Assembly (NCBI GenBank): GCA_012271065.1
Contig: JAAXHE010000062.1
Location: forward strand, 1 to 35,275
Length of the DNA stretch: 35,275 bases
Source of the DNA: Candidatus Latescibacterota bacterium
GTDB taxonomy: Bacteria; Latescibacterota; UBA2968; GCA-2709665
Direction of reading: 5' to 3'
Below, piece by piece: positions 1-8,398 of this stretch; the first letter of the stretch is position 1; each line of letters opens with the position of its first letter. A program made the position numbers and the translations under genes. The notes below the pieces were generated by a model. That model had not been told where the DNA came from, did not search any database, and saw nothing but the letters and a program-made list of their open reading frames with translations.

Positions 1-623
1 AGGATGTGGCCGCGGCTGACCGGCTGGACGAGGTTCCGGATGTTGAGAAACATGACGTGTCCGTACCCGAAACCCCAGGGCGAGTTCTCGCCGTAGTGGC
101 GGTTCTCTTCGCCGATGTCCAGGACGTGATGCGCGGTTGTGAAGTCGTTCATCACGCCGATGGGATATTTGTTGCTGGCGTAGGGGAGTTGCCTCCTGTC
201 CAGAACACTGACGACGGTCACGTTGTAGCCTTCGACGCTGCAATCGATGGCCAAACGGTCGTCCGGCCGCGATTCTTTTTCGTCGTAGTGGATGTGGGTG
301 TTGCCAGGGTACCAGTTGTTCTCCTGCGGGAAATACCATCGGTTGAGGACAATCTCGACGTCTCTCGCGCCGTGTTCGGGCATGTCGACGACCGTGCGAA
401 GGGGCTCGTATTCCGTCCCTCTTTCCACCAGGACGTCGGTGCGCCCGCGGCCCCCCCGAACCTCGAAATCCCCGTCGCAGAAGAAGAACGCCGTTCCCGG
501 GCCTCGCTTCAGCACGGCCTCGGGGGGATGCGCAAAACGGCCGTCGGAGGTCAGCACGTGGACCTTGGCGTCGATCCGCTCGCCGGTCGCACCGTCGATG
601 ATATGTCCTCGCAGGATGCCCAT
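1..623 (-). CDS. CehA/McbA-like PHP-domain metallohydrolase, 5' part (runs off the left edge)
   Basis: Reading the minus strand from ATG at 623 gives 207 open codons to the window edge, so the C-terminal part is missing from view. A GGAG ribosome site lies 7 bases upstream of the ATG. The N-terminus (MGILRGHIIDGATGERIDAK) resembles the carboxypeptidase-regulatory-like beta-sandwich that opens many CehA/McbA proteins. It is followed by a PHP-type metal motif, NTHIHYDEKE, near residue 110, where the His residues are expected metal ligands. The family is a set of predicted metal-dependent hydrolases with few characterised substrates, so no substrate is assigned. There is no hydrophobic signal peptide at this start. 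A decayed copy of the first 30 codons lies upstream at 1644-1733. The fold assignment rests on the motif and general layout; the function is only at family level. Confidence 0.72.
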   Translation of the reverse strand, partial: MGILRGHIIDGATGERIDAKVHVLTSDGRFAHPPEAVLKRGPGTAFFFCDGDFEVRGGRGRTDVLVERGTEYEPLRTVVDMPEHGARDVEIVLNRWYFPQENNWYPGNTHIHYDEKESRPDDRLAIDCSVEGYNVTVVSVLDRRQLPYASNKYPIGVMNDFTTAHHVLDIGEENRHYGENSPWGFGYGHVMFLNIRNLVQPVSRGHI

Positions 624-708
624 AAAGAACTCCGGGGTAAGTGATTCAGGTTACAAAGGCGCCGATCGTCCTCATCAACCGGCGACGAACGGCACATGCG
701 CCACCAGC

Positions 709-730
709 GGGGCGACCGGCCGGTCGCCCC
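709..730. repeat. perfect 22-bp GC-rich palindrome between two minus-strand genes
   Basis: The 22 bases read identically on both strands (arms GGGGCGACCG and CGGTCGCCCC around a central GC). It sits in the 196-bp gap between the WD40 reading frame and the metallohydrolase start. A second small hairpin (GAGGGCA, loop, TGCCCTC) follows near 755-771. A related GC-rich pattern occurs at 31082-31106. It could act as a transcript stop, but it has no clear U-tract; a dispersed REP-like element is more likely. Confidence 0.6.
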
Positions 731-819
731 TACAAACACAATGAAGACGCAACGAGGGCAGGATGCCCTCGATTCGGGGACTTCTCGCGCCGACACCCTC
801 ATCCGCCCTGCGCGCCCGG

Positions 820-1704
820 CTACCTGCCAAACGCTTTTGCGAAGATCAGAAAATCCTCGAATCCAACAGCGCCGTCCCCGTCTATGTCATAACCCGTAAA
901 ATACCCGACGTCGCCAAAGCTCAACCCGAAGTGCGCGGCAAACTGCACGAAGTCCGCGAAGTCGACGTCGCCGTTTCCATCGAAGTCCGGATTGGCGGGC
1001 TGAGGAGTGATATGCGGAGACATATTCCACAGGACAATCGATCCGTCCCTACCCGCACTGGCGAGAATCCTCCCGTCCGGCGAGAACAACACGGAACTAA
1101 CCGAACCCGCGTAATCCCAGAACGTGGCTACCGGCTTACCCGTGTCCGCGTCCCACAATCGAACCGTCGCGTCATTGCCTCCGCTGGCAAGCATTCGCCC
1201 GTCAGGCGAAAATGCCACGGTAAAAGCACTGGGCGAATGACCTCGCAGGCTGGGCTTCTCCCGGCGGCTGGCCACGTCCCACCAATGAATGTCTCCAAGG
1301 CAGGCGGCGAGCGTGCTTCCATCCGGCGAGAACGTCAAATCAGAAAAAGCCCTCATATGCCCCTCCAGCGGCGCCTTCTCCTGACCGCTGGCCACATCCC
1401 ACAATCGAACGTCTTCGTTGCTGCTGGCCAGGGTTTTTCCGTCCGGCGAAAACGCCACGGAATTGACAAGCCCAGGGTGTCCCGTCAGTCTACTCTTCTC
1501 CCGAAGGGCGACCACGTCCCACAATCGGATCGTCGCGTCATTGCTCCCACTGGCAAGCGTTCGCCCATCAGGCGAAAACGACAGGGAGTAAACCCCCGAC
1601 GTATGCCCTCGTAGCGAGATGCGGCCTTCGTCCAGGCTGTCGGAAAGCGGCCGTCGGAAGCCAGCGCGTGAACCCTGGCGCCGATCTAATCTCGGGTCGC
1701 ACCT
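820..1704 (-). pseudogene. WD40-repeat protein with C-terminal dockerin/EF-hand-like loops, 5'-truncated
   Basis: The minus-strand frame is open from 1704 to the stop at 820. It contains five WD40 blades, each about 41 residues, with a recurring FSPDG core and LWD ends. After the blades come two calcium-loop motifs, DFDGNGDVDFADF and DIDGDGAVGFEDF, of the dockerin/EF-hand type, which in this kind of genome often closes secreted proteins. WD40 propellers usually need about seven blades. Here the 5' blades, any signal peptide and a proper start are missing: no ATG or GTG precedes the first blade, and the earliest in-frame alternative start is a TTG inside it, at 1524. Just upstream, in another frame, lies a remnant of a metallohydrolase start. 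The gene therefore looks truncated by a deletion that fused two unrelated genes out of frame. It could be a live gene only if translated from an unusual start. Confidence 0.7.
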
Positions 1705-1733
1705 TCAATGATATACCCGGGCAGTATGCCCAT
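1644..1733 (-). pseudogene. decayed start of a second CehA/McbA-like metallohydrolase
   Basis: From ATG at 1733 the minus strand reads MGILPGYIIEGATRD, then a TAG stop at 1688-1686, then IGARVHALASDGRF. This matches the first 30 residues of the gene at 1-623 at roughly two-thirds of positions, and similarity extends about a dozen bases upstream of the ATG. After residue 30 the homology stops and the WD40 frame takes over in a different phase. This is the scar of a tandem paralogue that lost almost all of its body. Confidence 0.72.
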
Positions 1734-1924
1734 AGAGAACTCTGGGTGGCGGTGTTTGCATTCAAATAGATAGACTCGTGAGAGGGTTCGTCAGGAAGGG
1801 CGAGAAGCGACACCCGACCTGAAATGTCAATTCATTATCATGATTCAAGAAATCACGAATGATGCGAAGGGTCCTGGCTTATAGTATCGATACGTTTCAA
1901 TATCCGACCAAACAGAATATCTGC

Positions 1925-1955
1925 TGTTGACAAATAGATCAACAACGAATACATT
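1925..1955 (+). promoter_or_regulatory. sigma70-type promoter with an overlapping inverted repeat (candidate self-operator)
   Basis: TTGACA at 1927-1932, a 17-base spacer and TACATT at 1950-1955 form a good -35/-10 pair about 50 bases ahead of the XRE/methyltransferase gene. The inverted repeat TGTTGA-N8-TCAACA (1925-1944) covers the -35 box. The next gene begins with an XRE helix-turn-helix, so autoregulation is a natural inference. A second 10-bp palindrome, GTATCGATAC, lies at 1884-1893. Nothing else is evident in the gap 1734-2002. Confidence 0.55.
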
Positions 1956-2002
1956 AGCAGAGGTCGGGTCGAACGAACAGGATTTGGGATCGAACTCAAT
2001 AG

Positions 2003-4627
2003 ATGAAGGAAAAAATGGAATTCGGCAATTACATGCGTTCGCTCAGAACGAAGAATAATGTGAGCTTACGATCACTCTCATCTGCTGCTGGAGTTGATCC
2101 CGCTCACCTCTCACGAATCGAAGCAGGAAGACTTCTACCTTCTGAATCGCTAATCGTGCGGCTTACCCGGGTTCTTGATTGCGATCCAGAGGAACTGCTG
2201 CTTCTTTCTGGCAGGCTGACGAAGACGATGAAGGAGTTTATAGCTAAGGACCCTCAATATGCCACATCCATCCTGAATCGTGTGTCAAAGATGTCTGTCG
2301 CAGAGACTGTCGTACCTTATGGTATACAGGACTTAGTGGAATTCAGTCTTAAGTTGGGTGAGGACACTCTATCTGAACGGCCTCAGGCTCAGCGTAAGGA
2401 AGCCGGACAGTTCCTCACGCCCGATCTGGTCGGCCGTTTTATGGCCACGCAGCTCGGACCGTTATGTGACGGGGATAGATTGCTCGATCCGTCCATCGGT
2501 TCCGGTGTTCTGGCATGTGCCCTCGTAGAGTGCGCGATAAATGAAGGACGCCCAATAGAACTATGGATCGACGGATATGAAATCGACAACGAGTTATCCG
2601 AAATTGCCCGTGATGCACTCGAATGTGCAGTGAGACGTGCCAAAGAAAAAGGAATTACCGTTCACGCACAGGTGTACAATCGGGATTTTGTCTTGGATTG
2701 CACCCCGTCTTCTCAGCTTGGATTGTTCCAGGCTACCGCATCAGGCAAGGCGAGAAAGCCGTTACTTTACAACAAGATTATCGCAAATCCACCATATTTC
2801 AAACTCAATAGCGACGACGCTCGTGTGAAAGCAGTAGCCGGCCAGATAAACGGACATTCGAACATCTACACCCTGTTCATGGCACTCTCGGCGAGAATGC
2901 TAGCGCTTAACGGATGCGCATGTTTCATCGTGCCGCGCAGCTTCTGCTCAGGCGCTTACTTCACCTCATTCAGGCGAGAGTTTCTAAGCCAAACGCTGCC
3001 ACTTTCACTTCACCTGTTTGAATCACGACACGAAACGTTCAGCAAAGATTCCGTCCTTCAGGAAAATGTCATCATTACATTCCGCAAGTTGCAGAGCAAA
3101 AACGTACCTGAATCTAGGTTCATTAAAATTTCATCTTCGAAAAATGCTCTGGATATTGGCAAATCGAAAGCCCGAACGATATCGATGAAGCATTTCATTC
3201 GGGAGTATAAAAGCAGGCTCAACTTCAGATTGCCGACCAGCGAGTTCGACGAACAGGTCATTGAAGTTGTGGATAGCTGGCCGGGTACGTTGCAGAAATA
3301 CGGTTGGGAAGTGTCAACAGGTCCGGTGGTCGCATTCCGCGCTCGACAATTTCTCACGGATGAAGGTGCAGTTGAACAGAAGGAAGCATTCCCGCTTCTT
3401 TGGATGCACAACGTCCGAAACGGAATGGTCGAATGGCCATCCCCAAAAAGCAATAAGCCGCAGGGTCTGTGTCCTGGTGAAGCCGCTCAGGATCTGTCAG
3501 TTCCGATTTCCAACTGTGTCCTGGTTCGCAGGTTTAGTGCAAAGGAAGAACCACGTCGTCTAATTGCTGCTGCCTTTCTGAGAGACCAATTCACACATCG
3601 AAAAGTAGGGCTTGAGAACCATCTCAATTTCATTTACAAGAAAGACGGTGAACTGGATGACGACGAGACGCTTGGACTATCAGCTATTCTCAACAGTGCA
3701 CTATTGGATCGTTACTTCCGTATTTCAAACGGAAATACCCAGGTAAACGCAATGGAATTGCGCGGACTGCCACTGCCTCATCGAGCAGTCATCAGACTAA
3801 TTGGTGAACGGTATCGGTCAGTCGATCAATCTGAGACTGGAGCGGATATAGATGTTCTGGTATTTTCCACGTTGCGAGAATCTGGATGTATTCCAGAAGA
3901 TTTCCCTACAATAAAGGAAACCCGAATGGCGACAGGACGAATACAGGAGGCGCAGGAAGTATTGGAATCTTTAGGCCTACCTGCTGCACAACAAAACGAG
4001 ATGTCGGCTCTGACATTACTCGTTTTGGCGCAGCTTTCCGAAGATACACCTTGGGCCGATGCCGAGAGTCGTAGTCTGCGTATACACGATATATTGGAGG
4101 AAATCAAGGACAGATACAATCGCGAATATGCGGAGAACACCCGAGAAACAATTCGACGTCAGGTCATACATCAATTCGAGCAAGCAGGCCTTGTTGTTCG
4201 GAATCCTGATGATCCTACATTACCTACAAACAGCCCGCGCACCCACTATGCGTTGTCTGAGCCGGCCGTCATTACTCTCACCGCGTACGGTACCGAGATG
4301 TGGTTACAGGCGATCGCATCATTCAATGAAACGAAAGGCGCGCTTTTCGAAATCTATCAGAAACGCCGTGATCAGCACAGGGTGCCTTTGCGATTGCCTA
4401 GCGGAGACGAGTTCCATCTCTCGCCCGGACCACACAACAAACTACAGGCTGCCGTTGTTGAAGAATTCGGCCCGCGATTTGCGCCCGGAGCCCAGCTTCT
4501 CTACTTTGGCGATACAGAGGATAAGACGTTAATTGTGGATGAGGAGACCTTTCAAGACCTTGGTTTGCCTGTCCCAAGCCACGAAAAGTTGCCCGATATC
4601 GTTTTATTCGAAGAAATAAGGTCCTGA
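2003..4627 (+). CDS. XRE-regulator / BsuBI-PstI-type adenine methyltransferase / restriction endonuclease fusion, endonuclease C-terminally truncated
   Basis: The 874-residue protein has three parts. Residues 5-70 form an XRE helix-turn-helix. Residues about 130-620 resemble M.BsuBI/M.PstI N6-adenine methyltransferases, with SAM-binding LDPSIGSGVL near 160 and catalytic NPPY near 263. Residues 642-874 match the N-terminal region of BsuBI/PstI-family endonucleases (LEILTxxAQQNE-like start, NTRETIRRQ, FGPRFAPGAQLLYFGDT, KLPDIVLF). In that family the segment after LPDxVL carries the remaining catalytic residues (EAV...K region). Here the frame stops right after it, so roughly 85-100 residues are missing and cleavage activity is doubtful, while methylation may persist. 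Two starts are possible: ATG 2003, or ATG 2015 preceded by AAGGA. An internal ATG at 3926 has its own AAGGAAA site, suggesting the endonuclease was or is made separately. Composition is AT-richer than the flanks, consistent with transfer. Confidence 0.85.
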   Translation: MKEKMEFGNYMRSLRTKNNVSLRSLSSAAGVDPAHLSRIEAGRLLPSESLIVRLTRVLDCDPEELLLLSGRLTKTMKEFIAKDPQYATSILNRVSKMSVAETVVPYGIQDLVEFSLKLGEDTLSERPQAQRKEAGQFLTPDLVGRFMATQLGPLCDGDRLLDPSIGSGVLACALVECAINEGRPIELWIDGYEIDNELSEIARDALECAVRRAKEKGITVHAQVYNRDFVLDCTPSSQLGLFQATASGKARKPLLYNKIIANPPYFKLNSDDARVKAVAGQINGHSNIYTLFMALSARMLALNGCACFIVPRSFCSGAYFTSFRREFLSQTLPLSLHLFESRHETFSKDSVLQENVIITFRKLQSKNVPESRFIKISSSKNALDIGKSKARTISMKHFIREYKSRLNFRLPTSEFDEQVIEVVDSWPGTLQKYGWEVSTGPVVAFRARQFLTDEGAVEQKEAFPLLWMHNVRNGMVEWPSPKSNKPQGLCPGEAAQDLSVPISNCVLVRRFSAKEEPRRLIAAAFLRDQFTHRKVGLENHLNFIYKKDGELDDDETLGLSAILNSALLDRYFRISNGNTQVNAMELRGLPLPHRAVIRLIGERYRSVDQSETGADIDVLVFSTLRESGCIPEDFPTIKETRMATGRIQEAQEVLESLGLPAAQQNEMSALTLLVLAQLSEDTPWADAESRSLRIHDILEEIKDRYNREYAENTRETIRRQVIHQFEQAGLVVRNPDDPTLPTNSPRTHYALSEPAVITLTAYGTEMWLQAIASFNETKGALFEIYQKRRDQHRVPLRLPSGDEFHLSPGPHNKLQAAVVEEFGPRFAPGAQLLYFGDTEDKTLIVDEETFQDLGLPVPSHEKLPDIVLFEEIRS

Positions 4628-4752
4628 ATCTGCTCCTCGGCTGAGAGATCCACCATTCGAACTGGAAAGTCAGTTTCGCCACGCACGAGGGTAAGTACTT
4701 CTACAAGTGCAGTCTCGGTCTCCCGCCCTAACTGAGTTCGTTCAGTTGACAT
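4628..4752 (-). pseudogene. possible 5' remnant of an unknown gene at the endonuclease truncation point
   Basis: ATG at 4752 opens a frame of about 40 plausible residues (MSTERTQLGRETETALVEVL onward) that then runs antisense into the truncated endonuclease gene. It starts downstream of, and co-directional with, the TPR gene, so it may be the start of a third operon member cut off by the same event that removed the endonuclease tail. There is no strong ribosome site and I do not recognise the family. The gap 4753-4910 shows no other gene. Confidence 0.25.
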
Positions 4753-4910
4753 CTGCTATTCTCACATCCCATCGCTGCTGACATATGTTGTTATGTGTCC
4801 ATCGTCCATACTGAAACCGCAAATTTCCGGACTCATGCTATCGCGTTACAGAATATCCAAATTGCTTCGTGTTCTGCTTGTCGTAATAGCGAGGCTAGGG
4901 TTTGCATAGC

Positions 4911-6452
4911 TCATTCAATGCCTCTGTTGTTCTCGCACTTAGGTTCTTTTACAATCTTAGTGAGCCTGCGTTCGAGCACTCGAAAGATTGGATCGGTCTC
5001 TCGTCTCAGGACAGGCAACGTATCAAAGCGCCCAGAACTCCCTTCTAAGGGTTTGTGTGAATATTCCGCGATGACATGAAAAGCGGATGCCAAGGCAAGT
5101 AGTCTACTATCTTGCATTCTTCTGGCTTCCGACCGTGCTTCCGCATACAGTCGATCGCCCGCTGACACATTTCCAGTTCGAAACGCTAAGAATCCCCGAG
5201 TCGCTTTTAGCGCTACAAGCTCCTGCCTGGATACATGCGAGTGATCGACGTTCGATAGCGCCTTTCTGGCCCTCTCAACATCTCCACTCTTGCTGCGACA
5301 GATTGACGCGAATGCGAAGTTATTTAAAAGTGTAACGTTTGACGGATTTGCTTTGAGTGCCGGTTCGGCGAAGGAAATACTAGCTTCGTAATCCTCGAGT
5401 GCAACCGCTGCCACATATGAAGCCAGAACACTCGGCCGACTTGAAAATGGCTGATCTGAATTCCACAGCCGACATTCTTCAATAACCTGTTTCCATTGAC
5501 TGCGATGGTAAAAGGACCACGCACGTGCCTCGAATGTGTTTGGGCGATCCAAATATTCGTCGTCAATGCGAATTGAGCTATTCTGTCGCGATGCCCAAGC
5601 TGCTTGAGCGATACTGTTTTCAGTCGGGTTTCTTAGAGATATGTCGAAGAGTTGACGTGATCTTTTTACGTTGCCATGATTGAATTCCAATGTAGCCATC
5701 GCTGACGCAAGTTCACTAATATGGACAGGCGAAAAACGTCTCTCCTCAAGTATCCGTCGTGCAGCCTTGACAAATCTTGGTTTCCTGCCATCAATACTGC
5801 CTATCGCAATTTCCGCAGCCATCAGCCACGGGTCGAATGGGGTTCTTTCTGCCCTGACAATGATGTCGTGCGCTTTTTCTGGGTCCTTACGATGTACCCA
5901 AAGTCGACTCGCGGCACGAAGAACGAAACGGTTATCTTTAGCAAGTTGCAAACCAACGGTCATAGTTCTTTCGGCCTGATTTCCGAGACCTAAGATGGCA
6001 TAAGCGAGAGAGAGTTCCACCCAAGTTATTGGATCCCTGGGCTCTTTTCGAAGCAATTGTCGTAATATTCTCACTCTGCCATGCCGAGATTCACCTCTTT
6101 GTGACGTAGAGACCGGTACTAAATCTGTAACCTTCGGGTCCGCCAGCGCTCGCTCAGCTAGTTCTAGCGCCCAAGGCGAAGCATTATGATCGCCCCTTAA
6201 GAGAAACCTTGCAGCCTTAGTGGCCTCCGTCTCTCTTCCGAGTGTGAGACTTGCGCCTACGAGGTCGGCCGCGTGGCCTACAGTCTGGTGTTCCAGCCAA
6301 TCCATTATTTTTGATTCCAAGACGCCGGAGGGAACCAGGTAATCGTCTTGTGGAGGCATCAAGGAATTGAGTTCTCCGAGTCTCAGAGTCTGGTCAAGAG
6401 TTCGCCAGCGAGGAATGACCTTTCGGTCTTTATCTGTACTGAATCCGGCCAT
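4911..6452 (-). CDS. tetratricopeptide-repeat (TPR-like) protein, partner of the adjacent kinase remnant
   Basis: The protein has 513 residues, no signal peptide and no membrane segment. From about residue 120 it is built of helical pairs of TPR type, for example the DPITWVELSLAYAILGLGNQ region and the later NPSNVTLLNNFAFA and ARATRG-like stretches. The N-terminal 110 residues are not recognisable. ATG at 6452 lies only two bases after the stop of the kinase remnant, so the two were co-translated. Such kinase plus TPR pairs occur in accessory regions of bacteria, but I know of no established name or mechanism for this pair. The reading frame is intact although its partner is broken, so it may be an orphan or still have a role. 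Base composition is AT-rich like the rest of the island. Confidence 0.7.
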   Translation of the reverse strand: MAGFSTDKDRKVIPRWRTLDQTLRLGELNSLMPPQDDYLVPSGVLESKIMDWLEHQTVGHAADLVGASLTLGRETEATKAARFLLRGDHNASPWALELAERALADPKVTDLVPVSTSQRGESRHGRVRILRQLLRKEPRDPITWVELSLAYAILGLGNQAERTMTVGLQLAKDNRFVLRAASRLWVHRKDPEKAHDIIVRAERTPFDPWLMAAEIAIGSIDGRKPRFVKAARRILEERRFSPVHISELASAMATLEFNHGNVKRSRQLFDISLRNPTENSIAQAAWASRQNSSIRIDDEYLDRPNTFEARAWSFYHRSQWKQVIEECRLWNSDQPFSSRPSVLASYVAAVALEDYEASISFAEPALKANPSNVTLLNNFAFASICRSKSGDVERARKALSNVDHSHVSRQELVALKATRGFLAFRTGNVSAGDRLYAEARSEARRMQDSRLLALASAFHVIAEYSHKPLEGSSGRFDTLPVLRRETDPIFRVLERRLTKIVKEPKCENNRGIE

Positions 6453-6454
6453 GT

Positions 6455-6830
6455 TTAGATTGACCTCGTAATCGAATCTCTACGAGTTAGCGACCACTCT
6501 GCCTTACTCGCCAGGCGGTCAAAAACGGATACATACCGCTCTAAGGAGTATTGGTTACCGCTACCTCCTATGTTCTTAGGATGACCACGCAACCTGGGAT
6601 CAGGATTGCAAAGCTCCTTCACCAATTCAGCAATCTCATCAGCGAAATCGGCCCTAATCCGTTGCCTTGAGAAATGCCATTTCACCATTCTCTGACCGAA
6701 CGATGTAGGATGTGGAGAAATGTCCACCGGTCGCGGTTTCTGGTCGGTCAATCAACTCTTCGACCTTCCAACCATTTGGCAGCTCTCTGCCTGTAAGTTG
6801 CTGGGCAGGGGTTGCGATATCAGTACCCAT
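6455..6830 (-). pseudogene. serine/threonine protein kinase with internal deletion and frameshift
   Basis: ATG at 6830 begins a 58-codon frame that has the start of a protein-kinase fold: LPNGWKVEELIDRPETATGG with the glycine-rich loop, then MAFLKATD containing the expected ATP-binding Lys, ending at TAG 6656-6654. The continuing kinase C-terminus (FADEIAELVKELCNPDPRLR, then a YSLERYVSVFDRLASKAEW region) is in another frame and ends at 6455. The catalytic HRD/DFG part, roughly 200 or more residues, is absent. Gene callers see only a 98-residue frame from 6751 that merges the two halves in the wrong phase. The result is an inactive kinase. Which substrates it phosphorylated is unknown; co-translation with the TPR gene suggests they worked together. 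Confidence 0.75.
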
Positions 6831-7104
6831 CGAAATACTCAGGTTTTCCTCGTACCGAGCCAGTCCTTAATGGTGACGAACTAATTCCCCAGTCAAATTT
6901 AAATGCCGCATTCTACATAGATCTCGACTTTATCTTGATGAATTGCACCACAAATATAGTCACAGAGCGGCAATCCGCACGGCATCGTCACGCAATCGCC
7001 AACCACTTCGTGCCTTCCACCTATCCCAATCCTGCCAGGAAAAGCAAGTCAGTCGGAAGAATCCAAACGGGGTTCATTCGATTGTCCATCCAAAAACGTT
7101 CGAT
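6831..7104. other. 274-bp AT-rich gap between the pentapeptide gene and the kinase remnant
   Basis: I find no coding frame, RNA gene or strong promoter here on either strand. Short frames on the plus strand lack ribosome sites and recognisable content. A promoter for the kinase/TPR unit should lie here, but no -35/-10 pair with good spacing stands out. Confidence 0.4.
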
Positions 7105-8334
7105 CTAAGAATCTTCGTCTTCCAACCAAACTTCAGGGATGGTTTCTTCGTATTCATCAATCCACAGTTCAGCTTTATCTTCGGAATAGGATCCGGTAAT
7201 TGCACCGCTATCTTCTGGCAATTCATGGCTTGCTAACTCGTTAACATGTGGTGTTAATACACGTTGCAATTCAACTTCTTTTTCCGTTGGGAGCTTTCTT
7301 GAGAGAGAGTCCAAGTCTTCTTGGACCAATCCGCCTCCGAACACCACCAACGACACATCACTCTCCTGTCCAATCGCTTCCCTTATACGTTTTGGAAAGG
7401 AAGGAATCGTACTTTCATTACATCCGACGCCTCGCAACTGCGTGTCGACAAGATTGGCCCCCTGCAGCTGCGCGCCACGAAGAAACGCTCCGTCCACTCT
7501 TGCGGACGCCAGGTTCGCGCATTGCAACTGTGCATCCGAAAAGTCAGTCCCGCGAATCTGAGCAAAACTAAAGTCGGCCCCTAGCAATTGAGCACTATAG
7601 AAATTCGCACCCATCAATTTCGCTTTCTCGAAATCTACGCCGATCATTTCAGCACCATGGAAGTAAGCACCGCAAAGATTCGCCTCAGAAATATCGGCTC
7701 CTCCCAGGTGCGTCTCAGAAAGATCAGATACTGGCATGTGTGCGAAGGCAAGATCTGCTCCCTTCAGCCAGCTTCCTTTCAATACGACAAAGTTACCAAA
7801 GAAGACATCATACTCTTGAAAAAACATCAATGTCAACAGGCTTTGGACTTCCTCTGAGGGTTTTAAACGGTGCTTTTCACGATACTCAATCGCACCGGTC
7901 GTCTTCCGAATGTGGGCACATAGGATGTTCAAAACAGTCTGGCTCAACTCTTCATAATCTTTCGCCAAGTGAAATAGCTCATAAGCTCCACCCATACGGA
8001 CGGAGTCTGATTCATGCCCGAGGTGTTCAATTGCGTTTTTCATGCGCTCCTGGCGCTGTCCTTTTTCGGCGTGTTCGACAGTATCCTCCACGGCTTGTGC
8101 TCGTCTTTGGGTAGCCAGAGCCTGAAGGGCAACCAGGATTCCACCCATAGCAATTCCAACGAATTTCAGGCTTTCAGCCTTTCCGGATGAGCCAAGCAAA
8201 GAAGACACCTGCTCCTCGATATTCGGGGAAGACACTACACCCACAAAGGCCGTGAATCCTCCAACAAGCAGGAATATGAGGACGAGTTGAAACAACAGGA
8301 AGAGGTAGTGTGTGAACTTAGCATAGAAACCCAT
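7105..8334 (-). CDS. membrane-anchored pentapeptide-repeat protein (AT-rich copy A)
   Basis: The start is ATG 8334, preceded by GGAGAG at a good distance; the upstream TTG at 8373 has no site. The 409 residues comprise a membrane segment (about 6-33), a second hydrophobic segment (about 55-80), and a cytosolic helical domain with IEHLGHESDSVRMGGAYELF and a PSEEVQSLLTLMF stretch. About 120 residues of pentapeptide repeats (pattern A-D/N-L/F-x-x, for example GADFSFAQIRGTDFSDAQLQ) follow, then a C-terminal domain ending in GAITGSYSEDKAELW. The repeats should form a right-handed quadrilateral beta-helix. The overall plan equals that of the neighbouring gene at 8399-9664, which precedes it by 64 bp on the same strand. 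Function is unknown; related proteins are common in accessory and defence regions. It is much AT-richer than its paralogue. Confidence 0.8.
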   Translation of the reverse strand: MGFYAKFTHYLFLLFQLVLIFLLVGGFTAFVGVVSSPNIEEQVSSLLGSSGKAESLKFVGIAMGGILVALQALATQRRAQAVEDTVEHAEKGQRQERMKNAIEHLGHESDSVRMGGAYELFHLAKDYEELSQTVLNILCAHIRKTTGAIEYREKHRLKPSEEVQSLLTLMFFQEYDVFFGNFVVLKGSWLKGADLAFAHMPVSDLSETHLGGADISEANLCGAYFHGAEMIGVDFEKAKLMGANFYSAQLLGADFSFAQIRGTDFSDAQLQCANLASARVDGAFLRGAQLQGANLVDTQLRGVGCNESTIPSFPKRIREAIGQESDVSLVVFGGGLVQEDLDSLSRKLPTEKEVELQRVLTPHVNELASHELPEDSGAITGSYSEDKAELWIDEYEETIPEVWLEDEDS

Positions 8335-8398
8335 CACTAATTCTCTCCAACTGTTGTCAGGGTCTTGTGCCAAAAACGACGGCTTTCCGATGACTTAA

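Noticed and set aside
6..644. 212-residue plus-strand frame at the left edge
   Set aside because: The minus strand encodes a metallohydrolase with a ribosome site and PHP motif; the plus frame is its antisense.
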